NCBI GenBank assembly: GCA_964575715.1
Contig: CAZNSG010000121.1
Location: 1-41,416, forward strand
Source of the DNA: PNAI01 sp964575715
GTDB taxonomy: Bacteria; Pseudomonadota; Alphaproteobacteria; Rhizobiales; Xanthobacteraceae
Direction: 5' to 3'
Length of the DNA: 41,416 nt
Within the stretch, counting starts at the first letter, position 1. Each line of letters starts with the position of its first letter. A model generated the notes under the pieces. The model was not told the origin of the DNA and searched no databases. It was given only the letters and a program-made list of their open reading frames with translations. This document shows positions 16,537-23,672 of the stretch, piece by piece. Position numbers and translations under genes: made by a program.

Positions 16537-17601
16537 ATGGCGGACATGTGGAACAAGTACGAACCGACGGCGGCGCGCAAACGCACGCGGCCTGGACGCG
16601 AAATCCGGCCCCAGAGCATCACCATCGATTTCCATTCGCATGTCGCGGTGCCGGCGGCGGCCGCACTCGTCCAGCCGCATCTCGATGCCGCCGCCGATCC
16701 GCTCTCCTATTTCGCCTCGGCCGATACCAAGGCGCTCAACCAACAGCAGGGAGCCGATATCCGTGCGCGCATCAGCCAGCATGATGAGCGGCTGCGCGAT
16801 CTCGACGCCATGGGCATCGATCTGCAAGTTGCGCTGCCGCCGCCGCCGCAGTGCTACTACACCGTGCCGCTCGACATCGCGGTCAAGGCCGCCCGCATGA
16901 TCAACGACGGCATTGCCGAATATGTCGCCAAAAAACCCGACCGCTTTGTCGGCTTCGCCACCGTTCCGATGCCCGACGGCAACGAGGCCGCCAAAGAGCT
17001 CGAACGCAGCATGAAATCGCTAAAATTCAAGGGTGTGCAAATCCTCACCAACGTAGCCGGCAAGGAATTGTCCGATCCGGCGTTTGCGCCATTCTGGAAA
17101 AAGGCCGAGGAGCTGGACGCGATTGTCGTGATCCATCCCAATGGCTTCACCGAGGCCAAGCGCTTTTCGCGTTTCTATTTCAACAATGTCATCGGCAATC
17201 CGCTCGAGACCACAATCGCGCTGCATTATCTGATCTTCGATGGCGTACTCGAACGCCACCCAAAATTGAAAATCTTCGCCGTGCATGGCGGCGGCTATCT
17301 CGGCGCCTACTGGGGCCGCATCGATCACGCCTGGGGCGCGCGCTCGGATTGCCACGTCGATCTGCCCAAGCCGCCCAGCACGTATTTGAAGAAGATCTAC
17401 TTCGATACTGTGGTCTTCACGCCCGATCAGCTCGCGGCGCTGGTGAACACCTTCGGTGCCGACCACGTGCTGATGGGCACCGACTATCCCTTCGACATGG
17501 CCGACTACGATCCGGTCGAGCATGTGGTGTCGAGCGGGTTCGATGCCGCGACCACCGCGGCCATCGTGGGCGGCAACGCAAAGAAACTGCTGGGGATTTG
17601 A
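16537..17601 (+). CDS. Amidohydrolase_2 family protein, ACMSD/gamma-resorcylate decarboxylase-like
   Basis: This 354-residue TIM-barrel metal-dependent hydrolase/decarboxylase has the metal-binding HxH at residues 33 and 35 (ITIDFHSHVAVP), a third His in VVIHPNGF, HGGGYLGAYWGR near residue 250, and the metal Asp in LMGTDYPFD. These match the ACMSD branch (2-amino-3-carboxymuconate semialdehyde decarboxylase, gamma-resorcylate and 5-carboxyvanillate decarboxylases). This branch usually carries out non-oxidative decarboxylation, or hydrolysis, of cyclic or unsaturated acids. GGAAGGA lies ahead of the ATG. It is the last gene of the Liv operon and faces the FAD hydroxylase across a palindromic repeat. 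Decarboxylation of an imported aromatic acid is a reasonable but unproven role. Confidence 0.9.
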   Translation: MADMWNKYEPTAARKRTRPGREIRPQSITIDFHSHVAVPAAAALVQPHLDAAADPLSYFASADTKALNQQQGADIRARISQHDERLRDLDAMGIDLQVALPPPPQCYYTVPLDIAVKAARMINDGIAEYVAKKPDRFVGFATVPMPDGNEAAKELERSMKSLKFKGVQILTNVAGKELSDPAFAPFWKKAEELDAIVVIHPNGFTEAKRFSRFYFNNVIGNPLETTIALHYLIFDGVLERHPKLKIFAVHGGGYLGAYWGRIDHAWGARSDCHVDLPKPPSTYLKKIYFDTVVFTPDQLAALVNTFGADHVLMGTDYPFDMADYDPVEHVVSSGFDAATTAAIVGGNAKKLLGI

Positions 17602-17610
17602 TTGGTAGGC

Positions 17611-17713
17611 GGTCATTCCGGGGCGCCGCGCAGCGGCGAACCCGGAATCCATATTCACAAGTGGTGATTATGGATTCCGGGCCCGCGAGCTTCGCTCGCG
17701 TCCCGGAATGACC
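17611..17713. repeat. Palindromic repeat, family PD, between convergent genes
   Basis: The outer arms are GGTCATTCCGGG and CCCGGAATGACC. Inner arms are AACCCGGAATCCAT and ATGGATTCCGGGC, and there are two small GC-rich hairpins (GCGCCGCGCAGCGGCG and GCGAGCTTCGCTCGC). It occupies almost the whole gap between convergent genes and ends 1 base before the stop of the minus-strand hydroxylase. It may end transcription in both directions. Confidence 0.8.
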
Positions 17714-17714
17714 G

Positions 17715-18941
17715 TTAGACATGAAGAAAATCCAGCACCGCGGTCTCGGCAAGCACCGCCTGTGCGGTGCTGTGACGCTGCGAGCGCGCGCGCTCTTCCG
17801 CGGTCTGGGTTGCCTGCAGATAGGCGCCGAGGTGGCGCGCGCGCTCGATGATGCGCCGGCCGACCGGCAGCCGCTCGGCCTCAAAGCGCTGGAGCGCCGC
17901 CGCCACGTCCCGCTCGGCCGAAAGCGCCGCAACCAGGGCCGCAGCATCGTCCGCCGCCTTGGCGACGCCCGCCGCCACATGCGGCCGCGCGACAAAGGCC
18001 GCGTCCCCGATGATGGCGACGCGGCCAAACGCCATACGCGGCGTCGCAAGGTCGTAGATCGGCTGCAATATCGGACCCTGGATCAACCGTGCGACCGCGA
18101 GCAACTGCGGCGCGACCAGGCGCTCCGCATCGGCGCGCATCTCGACGATGGCTTCACGCCGGATCAGCGGCGGCGGGATCGAGATCGCATGGGTGACGCC
18201 GGTCTCGTCGGTGAGCAGCCACTGCAGCTTGGATTTTTCTTCGGCGGGCCGATACCAGACGATGTTGTAGCGCCGATGGCCGGGACGCAGGTCCTCATCG
18301 GCGCCGGTGACGGGATAGCCCAAAAACTGCTCGCCGGGCGGCAGGCAGAACGACATATAGTTGAACAGCTCGCGGTGAGTGGCCGGCGGAAAGCTCTCCT
18401 CCGCTATCAGCGCGCGCCAGGCGGCATAGCCGGAGTAGAGTGGCGCGATATCCGGCAGGCACTGCTGGCGCACGGTCGAGCGGATGCCATCGGCGCCGAT
18501 CAGCAGATCGGCTTCTGCGGTCGAGCCATCGCTGAATTGAATGGTGACTGCGCGCGCGTCCTGCGCGAAGCGCGCAAGTCCCTTGCCGCGGTGATAGAGT
18601 GCGGGCGGAAACGCATCGCGCAGCTTGCGGTACACGCGCTCCCAGGCGGTAAGCACCTGCGGGCATTCGCAGGTATGCAGCAGCCGGCCCGAGGCCTCGT
18701 ACATCTTGCGCGTGGTGATCTCCACGCCGAGCCCGGCGGTGTCGAGCCCTAACCGCCGCAGCCGCTCGATCAGCTCCGGCTGCGCGACGATGCCGGCGCC
18801 GCGGCCGGCAAGCTCGCTCTCGACGCGCTCATAGACATCGACCTCCCAGCCATGCTGGCGCAGCAACAACCCGGCCAGGAGCCCGCTCACCGATCCGCCG
18901 ATGACCGCGGCCCGGCCCGCTTTGGAATTTCCACCGACCAT
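17715..18941 (-). CDS. FAD-dependent aromatic monooxygenase, 2,6-dihydroxypyridine hydroxylase-like group
   Basis: This 408-residue group A flavoprotein monooxygenase has the FAD-binding Rossmann motif AVIGGSVSGLLAGLLL at residues about 12-28, followed by an acidic strand end VDVYER. The DG motif is LLIGADGIRSTVR (near 155). The second FAD motif is GDAAFVARPHVAAGVAKA (near 315), the variant seen in 2,6-dihydroxypyridine 3-hydroxylase relatives rather than the GDAAH-P form of p-hydroxybenzoate hydroxylase. The family uses NAD(P)H and oxygen to hydroxylate an aromatic or N-heteroaromatic ring. It is divergent from a cupin gene, with only 54 bases between the starts. The ribosome site is poor (AGGA directly before ATG). 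Confidence 0.9.
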   Translation of the reverse strand: MVGGNSKAGRAAVIGGSVSGLLAGLLLRQHGWEVDVYERVESELAGRGAGIVAQPELIERLRRLGLDTAGLGVEITTRKMYEASGRLLHTCECPQVLTAWERVYRKLRDAFPPALYHRGKGLARFAQDARAVTIQFSDGSTAEADLLIGADGIRSTVRQQCLPDIAPLYSGYAAWRALIAEESFPPATHRELFNYMSFCLPPGEQFLGYPVTGADEDLRPGHRRYNIVWYRPAEEKSKLQWLLTDETGVTHAISIPPPLIRREAIVEMRADAERLVAPQLLAVARLIQGPILQPIYDLATPRMAFGRVAIIGDAAFVARPHVAAGVAKAADDAAALVAALSAERDVAAALQRFEAERLPVGRRIIERARHLGAYLQATQTAEERARSQRHSTAQAVLAETAVLDFLHV

Positions 18942-18995
18942 TCCTACCGCCCGGCAAATCCGTGATAATGTGCGTCACAACTTTGGAGGCTACCC

Positions 18996-19442
18996 ATGGC
19001 TCTCACCATGTTGGACAATAAGGCGGTGCAAGAAGACCGCGGCGAATGGCCGGCCGAGATCAAGGCCGAATTCGAGCGTGAAAACAAGCAGCCCAATGGC
19101 TGCGTCGGCACGCAGCTGCTGTCGGAGAACGAAAAGGTGCGGGTATGGATCATCCGGCTTGCGCCGGGCGAGCGGGTCGGTTTCCACCGCCATGTGCTGG
19201 ATTATTTCTGGACTTCGGTCAACGGCGGCCGCGGACGCCAGCATCTGATGGACGGCACCACGGTCGAACACAGCTACTATCCGGGCGAGACCAGGCACGA
19301 GACCTATGGGCCCGGCCAGTGCAAGGTGCATGATCTGACCAATCTCGGCGACAAGGAGATGATCTTCAACACCATCGAATTCCTTGACAGCGCCAACAAG
19401 CCGCTGCCGATTCCCGACAGCGTGCGGCTCAAGGCCGCCTGA
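18996..19442 (+). CDS. Cupin-domain protein, BauB-like
   Basis: This is a 148-residue single cupin. The first cupin motif region reads APGERVGFHRHVLDYFW; it keeps the His-x-His pair, with Asp-Tyr where many cupins have Glu. The second contains YYPGETRHETYGPGQ and VHDLTNLGDKEMIFNTIEF. This is the pattern of the small cupins annotated as beta-alanine degradation protein BauB, which have no firmly known reaction. GGAGG lies 7 bases upstream of the ATG. It is head-to-head with the FAD hydroxylase, so the two may share an operator. It could be a metal-dependent dioxygenase, an isomerase or a small-molecule binder. Confidence 0.88.
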   Translation: MALTMLDNKAVQEDRGEWPAEIKAEFERENKQPNGCVGTQLLSENEKVRVWIIRLAPGERVGFHRHVLDYFWTSVNGGRGRQHLMDGTTVEHSYYPGETRHETYGPGQCKVHDLTNLGDKEMIFNTIEFLDSANKPLPIPDSVRLKAA

Positions 19443-19547
19443 CGTTCTGATAGCCGTATTTGCCGAAGCACGGGCCATTTCGGGAATGCATCGATAGCGT
19501 CCCCGAACATGGCGACGTTGATCGAGGGGCATGGACTCATAGTCGCT

Positions 19548-19589
19548 TAGGCCAAGTATCGCGTAGGCCAAGTATCGCGTAGGCCAAGT
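19548..19589. repeat. 16-bp tandem repeat, about 2.6 copies
   Basis: The unit TAGGCCAAGTATCGCG occurs twice without mismatch (19548-19563, 19564-19579), followed by a 10-base partial third copy TAGGCCAAGT. There is no spacer, so it is not a CRISPR. The function is unknown. Confidence 0.9.
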
Positions 19590-19844
19590 CCGGAGGCCGT
19601 CAGTGCCGCTGTCGAAGGTCTGCTATCGGGGGCAGTCCGGAAAACATATGCTCACTTCGAGATTTAGCGGTTTTGACCCATTTCGACAATCTCGCCCAAC
19701 GAGAAAAGTGTCGCCTTGGTCTGAGTTCGCCAGCCTATTGACCGCGAAAATCAATGTGGGCAGACCGGGGCGCTAGAGCCGAACGGACTTGAGGTGTTCA
19801 TGGCCGTATTTCACTTAGGTGGTGCACCACCGTTCTGATTGCTG

Positions 19845-19874
19845 TTGTCGGATGAGCCCAACAACCAATATAAT
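19845..19874 (+). promoter_or_regulatory. Sigma70-type promoter candidate for the TPR gene
   Basis: TTGTCG (19845-19850) and TATAAT (19869-19874) are separated by 18 bases, in an A/T-rich patch 38 bases upstream of the TPR start codon. The -10 box is a perfect consensus, unusual in this GC-rich window. Confidence 0.5.
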
Positions 19875-19911
19875 AAAAATTTGATTAGTGTCAGTTCAGG
19901 GGGAGGGAGCA

Positions 19912-20604
19912 ATGAAATTACTTGCCATGGCATTCGCATCGGCGCTGCTGGCGGTGGGCACGTCAATGGGGTCAGCCGTTGCTCAGTTACAGATAGAGTA
20001 TGAGTGGTGCACCGGCAGGAATAATGCACCAGGTTGGAAAATCAGCGCCTGCACGACGGTAATCTGGTTCAACGATAAGGACGCCATAGTCTTCTACAAC
20101 CGTGGTGTTGCCTATCACGACAAGAAATACTTGGACCACGCGATAGCAGATTTTACTCAGGCGATCCGGCTCAATCCTAACTATACCGACGCCTTCTACT
20201 ACCGCGGTGACGCCTATCACAAAAAGAATGATCTTGGCCGCGCGATCGAGGACTATGATCAGGTAATCGGGCTCGATCCGAAGAACGCAGCCGCCTTCTT
20301 CAACCGCGGCAACGCGTACCGGAGCAAGGGGGATTACGACCGAGCGATTGCGGACTACGGTAAGGCGATTGATTCCGGGCGTAAAACGGCCGATGTCTAT
20401 TTCAATCGCGGTATTGCATACGAACGCAAACTCCAACATCAACCCGCGATCGTTAATTACACTGCGGCGATCGGGCTCGATCCTGGAGATGCCAAAGTCT
20501 ATAACTATCGCGGCCGGCTAAGACTGAAGCACCAAATCGATATATCAGAGGGCAATGCCGACCTCGCACGTGCCAAGTACCTTCAACTGGGCATCAAGCA
20601 GTAG
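19912..20604 (+). CDS. Secreted tetratricopeptide-repeat protein
   Basis: This 230-residue protein has a cleavable Sec signal (MKLLAMAFASALLAVGTSMG, cleavage probable after AVA). The mature N-terminus has two Cys (about residues 33 and 46) that could form a disulfide. Four to five TPR units follow, each of the form FYNRGVAYHDKKYLDHAIAD, with the repeated core NRG-AY...AI-DY-AI-L-P. TPRs build protein-binding superhelices, so a periplasmic scaffold role is likely; no enzyme motif is visible. GGGAGGGAG precedes the ATG. Base composition is visibly lower in GC than the catabolic genes around it, suggesting transfer. No operon partner is present. Confidence 0.9.
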   Translation: MKLLAMAFASALLAVGTSMGSAVAQLQIEYEWCTGRNNAPGWKISACTTVIWFNDKDAIVFYNRGVAYHDKKYLDHAIADFTQAIRLNPNYTDAFYYRGDAYHKKNDLGRAIEDYDQVIGLDPKNAAAFFNRGNAYRSKGDYDRAIADYGKAIDSGRKTADVYFNRGIAYERKLQHQPAIVNYTAAIGLDPGDAKVYNYRGRLRLKHQIDISEGNADLARAKYLQLGIKQ

Positions 20605-20705
20605 AATCGGGATGTGGGATGCACGCTGCGACATGGCGGCGCTACGGGTCACGTGGACCGTCGGGGACACTGGGAACGTCCACAACGTTGTTGAACATTG
20701 TCCTC

Positions 20706-20921
20706 TTAGCCGCTTCCACTATGACTGCGATCCCATAGCGACTTCGGCATTATGAACTGACCTGACCGGGCTTTTTTCTTCAACAACTGCTCGTACCGTT
20801 TCATATTCTCTGCGGCCGTAGCTCGCGCTTCGGCAACCGCGGTTAGGCTTGGCGGATCGAAATCGCTGCGCGGCGCGATCATTCGCGCTTTCCGTTTGCG
20901 CTCTCGCCATCCGATTGGCAT
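20706..20921 (-). CDS. Small hypothetical protein, doubtful
   Basis: This is a 71-residue frame that I do not recognise. The N-terminus is strongly basic (GWRERKRKAR). A mid-part predicted to be helical (TAVAEARATAAENMKRYEQL) is followed by a basic tail (KKKARSG). GGCGGA lies directly before the ATG, which is poor spacing for a ribosome site. It overlaps no other candidate gene. It could be a small nucleic-acid-binding protein, a remnant of a transposase-like gene, or chance. Confidence 0.25.
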   Translation of the reverse strand: MPIGWRERKRKARMIAPRSDFDPPSLTAVAEARATAAENMKRYEQLLKKKARSGQFIMPKSLWDRSHSGSG

Positions 20922-21067
20922 TCCGCCAGTTTAGCAAACTCTATATGCCCAAATATGGGATTCAAATGCGACAGCTAACGCATGCCGGCAATTGATGTGG
21001 TGGACGGCGCCCGTAAGCACCTCTTCACCGCGAACGCGGTGAACGAATAACTACGCTAAATGATGCG

Positions 21068-21184
21068 GTGCATGAGTCTGCTTGTGGCACGAATGCGAAG
21101 TGCCGCCATGTCCGCTATGCGGTCGCTATCGGAGGATAAGCGGAAGTGTCACGGACATTGTCGATCCATCGAGTCTGACCCATA
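21068..21184. repeat. Dispersed degenerate repeat, copy B
   Basis: It shares the blocks GTGCATGAGTC, GGCACGAATG, AGTGCCGCCATGTCCGCTAT, GGTCGCTATCGG-GGATAAGC, CGGACAT and TGACCCAT with copies at 23445-23560 (C) and 26456-26520 (D), and weakly with 19612-19688 (A). All lie in intergenic DNA of the 19.4-26.9 kb block and run in the same direction. Confidence 0.75.
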
Positions 21185-21284
21185 CCGGAGCTCAGACGGA
21201 CCACTCGTTACCTCCGCGAAGCGATTTCAACGGCTCAGGAAAGGACAGGATTTCCGGTACAGACCGGCGCCGCTGCCGAGCGAT

Positions 21285-22547
21285 TCACGCCTGATACTCC
21301 AGAATGTAAAGGCCGCCATTGAAGTCGGTGCTGTAGATCAGCCCGTCGGCGGTCACCAGCACGTCGCAGGACTGGATGACCTTGGCTCGGTTGAGCCGGG
21401 TATCGACTAGCCGGTTCGGTACAGGTGGAACGAACGCGGCGACTTCTTCAGGACGAAAGGCATTTCGGATGTCGAACACGCGAACACCGGCGTTCTGATA
21501 GGTCGCGAAAATAATGTCCGTACTGACAAACGTGTCCGGGCGATTTTCATGAATATTGTGCGGCCCGAAATGGGCGCCCTTGTTGGGATAGTCAGCCTCA
21601 TCCGGGGTTGGAAACGTCGATATGCTGATCGGATTTGACGGTTCGCGGATGTCGAACATCCAAATATATTTGATGCCGTCTTCGCAATTATCCAGCACGG
21701 CCTCGTCGAGAACGACCATCATCCGACGCTCGGGCAAAGGAAGGCAATTGTGCGTCCCGCCGCCAAAGGGCGGTGACCAGTTTCGATGGGTGATGAGCTT
21801 GGGCTTCGTCCGGTCTGACACATCCATTATCACCAGTCCGCCATCGCGCCACGCACCATAGGCCGTGTCGCCGTCGACGATGGCGTGATGCAATCCGTAG
21901 CGTTTCTGTGGCGCCCAGTTCGGCTTCTCGCCGGCAGCGGTATTCATGCCCGGCAGCCAGTAGCGGCCGGCTTCTTTCGGCCGGGTGGGATCGGCCATGT
22001 CGATCGTCATGAAGATATAGTCGGTGAAGCCATCGAGCAGCGCCGAGACATAGGCCCAGCGCCCGCCCACATACCAAATGCGATGAATGCCGCCGCCCTC
22101 GACTGGCATGAAGCCGATTTGGCGCGGCTGTTCCGGGTTCGCAATGTCATAGACGACAATGCCGGCCGTCCAGTTGCGCTCCGGTGTCTTCGTCGCGCCG
22201 GCCGCCGCGACCGTCTCGCTATGCGAACCCTTGTAATATTTTCTTTCGTCCTGGAACTCTTCGGCGGCGAACATGTCCCGCGCATTGATCACCAGCAACA
22301 GCTCGCCATGGGTCTGCAAGTGAATCGCCCAGGTATTCGGCGGGGCGGGCACATATTTAACCGGCATGGGATTGCGTGGATCGCGCACATCGATCACGCT
22401 GAACCCCTTGGAAAACATGTGGCCGACAAAAGCGTAGCCCTTGTTTACCATCACTTGCACGCCATCCGGCCGTCCGCCCTGATCGGAAAATCCGATCAAT
22501 TTCATTTTTTTGGCGAAGTCCGGTTTGGGTAAGTCTTGACTGCTCAT
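21285..22547 (-). CDS. LVIVD-repeat (beta-propeller-like) protein
   Basis: This 420-residue protein is built of repeated blade-like units, recognisable from recurring GFSVIDVRDPRNP, IVVYDIANPEQPRQIG, DYIFMTIDMADPTRPKEAG, GLVIMDVSDRTKPK and GVRVFDIRNAFRPEEVA. These are LVIVD repeats, which form a beta-propeller. Two His-rich stretches (AIHLQTHGE, FGPHNIHENRPD) could bind a metal. No signal peptide is visible. The start at 22547 has AGGA upstream; an in-frame ATG 30 bases earlier is less likely. It follows the cytochrome b561-like gene by 56 bases on the same strand, so the two likely form an operon and perhaps a redox pair. The enzymatic role is unknown; distant resemblance to selenium-binding/methanethiol-oxidase propellers is only a possibility. 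Confidence 0.85.
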   Translation of the reverse strand: MSSQDLPKPDFAKKMKLIGFSDQGGRPDGVQVMVNKGYAFVGHMFSKGFSVIDVRDPRNPMPVKYVPAPPNTWAIHLQTHGELLLVINARDMFAAEEFQDERKYYKGSHSETVAAAGATKTPERNWTAGIVVYDIANPEQPRQIGFMPVEGGGIHRIWYVGGRWAYVSALLDGFTDYIFMTIDMADPTRPKEAGRYWLPGMNTAAGEKPNWAPQKRYGLHHAIVDGDTAYGAWRDGGLVIMDVSDRTKPKLITHRNWSPPFGGGTHNCLPLPERRMMVVLDEAVLDNCEDGIKYIWMFDIREPSNPISISTFPTPDEADYPNKGAHFGPHNIHENRPDTFVSTDIIFATYQNAGVRVFDIRNAFRPEEVAAFVPPVPNRLVDTRLNRAKVIQSCDVLVTADGLIYSTDFNGGLYILEYQA

Positions 22548-22603
22548 TGGTGTCGTTCCTGATAACACGGGTCGCAAGCCTCAGGCCGCCGCCATCGGCG
22601 CCA

Positions 22604-23320
22604 CTACAGTTCTTTGCGTTCTTTGTTGAAGGGGTGTTCGGGGTTGTAGCCATGTGCGGCACGGTAGCCGTCGTATCGAAACCCTTTGTATTCCAGCACA
22701 ATGCATAACACGAGCGCGATGAGTGCCACGATCAGGATGAAGACCAGCAGCCACGGCATCGGATATTGCATCAGGCCGGTGACCACCGCGCCAGTTGCGA
22801 AAAAAATGGAAAAAAAGCCGGCGGTCTTGTGATAAGCCTCGAACCTCCGCCGGCGCGGCGTCATGTTGTAATGATCGCCCCACCAGGTTGCGGGATCGTT
22901 CGGATCGGCGGTATAATAATTTCGTCCGCCGTGGATGCCTCTAAGCCAGCCCGAGACGACCTGCAGGCAGCCCAAGGTGATGGTTGAAATGCCGAAAATA
23001 GAATGCAGCGAGCCGCTGAAACCGCGGCTGGCCAGCATCGCTACCGCCAGCCCCGCGAGCGACAGGCCAACGGCTACGATCAGGCCGTATTTGTGAACGC
23101 TGAACCACCACCAGACGATATTTTTGATGCTGACCTTTACCGTGATGCCGTTTAAGGTCGGTTTCGGTTTGCCGAATCTGATGACGATAATGCAGAGTGG
23201 AACCAGCACGATCCATATCCCGACCATCAGAATGGCGTGGTAATGCCAGTGAACCGGGATCGTTATTCCCAGAAAATCGAGATAAACCTCCGTCGGGATG
23301 TGTACTTGACTTTGGCTCAT
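22604..23320 (-). CDS. Cytochrome b561-like transmembrane protein
   Basis: This 238-residue inner-membrane protein has about six hydrophobic segments. Candidate heme-ligand histidines lie in HWHYHAILMVG (first membrane helix), VHKYGLIVA, SLHSIFGIS and YHKTAGFFS, spaced as in cytochrome b561/ferric-reductase-like proteins that carry two hemes and pass electrons across the membrane. The C-terminus is charged and cytoplasmic-like. The start at 23320 was chosen over a GTG 9 bases upstream. It is the first gene of a two-gene unit with the LVIVD protein and is divergent from the TIR-nSTAND gene. Confidence 0.82.
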   Translation of the reverse strand: MSQSQVHIPTEVYLDFLGITIPVHWHYHAILMVGIWIVLVPLCIIVIRFGKPKPTLNGITVKVSIKNIVWWWFSVHKYGLIVAVGLSLAGLAVAMLASRGFSGSLHSIFGISTITLGCLQVVSGWLRGIHGGRNYYTADPNDPATWWGDHYNMTPRRRRFEAYHKTAGFFSIFFATGAVVTGLMQYPMPWLLVFILIVALIALVLCIVLEYKGFRYDGYRAAHGYNPEHPFNKERKEL

Positions 23321-23672
23321 CTTCGCCACCCACTATCTGTCCAGAGCATATTGATCTACCCCTAACCCATGTTTCAGATGAAATGTTAACTGAAGCGGGG
23401 CCGTCTTGGTCTCTGTTGGCGGGTCCGGGCGCTTCGCAATTTTTCTGCCGCTTTGGTACAAACGCGAAGTGCCGCATTGTCCGCGCAACGGTCGCTATCG
23501 GGGGATAAGCAGATGTGGCGCGGACATCGCGAAAATGGCAAAACTGACCCATTGCGACCGGCGCAGCCCAGAATTTGCCGCAGCGCAATTTGACCCTTGT
23601 ACCCTATTCCGCCGGTTGCCGTTTCCTGATTTGATCGTCGAAATTACAAGCCGAAAATGAAGTGGCCTCGGC
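23321..23672. other. 352-base divergent intergenic region before the TIR-nSTAND gene
   Basis: It holds repeat copy C (23445-23560) and must contain the start signals of both the b561-like gene and the TIR gene. No clear -35/-10 pair was recognised. The TIR gene start lacks a strong ribosome site. Confidence 0.5.
23445..23560. repeat. Dispersed degenerate repeat, copy C
   Basis: It aligns with copy B: CTGCCGCTTTGGTACAAACG (the variant of the GGCACGAATG block), CGAAGTGCCGCATTGTCCGC, GGTCGCTATCGGGGGATAAG, GCGGACATCGC and ACTGACCCATTGCGACC. It lies about 110 bases before the TIR-nSTAND gene. Confidence 0.75.

Larger units (their letters stand above)
19443..19911. other. Gene-free 469-base stretch at the left edge of the island
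   Basis: It contains a 16-bp tandem repeat (19548-19589), a degenerate copy of the dispersed repeat seen at 21068, 23445 and 26456 (around 19612-19688, recognised by GCTATCGGGGGCAGTCCG and TTTTGACCCATTTCGAC), and a promoter ahead of the TPR gene. No convincing coding sequence is present on either strand. The composition is less GC-rich than the cupin gene before it. Confidence 0.6.
20605..21284. other. 680-base low-information stretch after the TPR gene
   Basis: Only two items stand out: a short minus-strand reading frame (20706-20921) and repeat copy 21068-21184. The remaining sequence shows no good ribosome site followed by a protein-like frame, no hairpin terminator with a T-run, and no mobile-element end. 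It looks like decayed or purely intergenic DNA. Confidence 0.5.

Noticed and set aside
19548..19589. CRISPR array
   Set aside because: The units are contiguous with no spacers, there are fewer than three full copies, and no cas genes are present.
20555..20755. Small plus-strand open frame after the TPR gene
   Set aside because: It starts inside the TPR gene in another frame, with no ribosome site and no protein-like composition.
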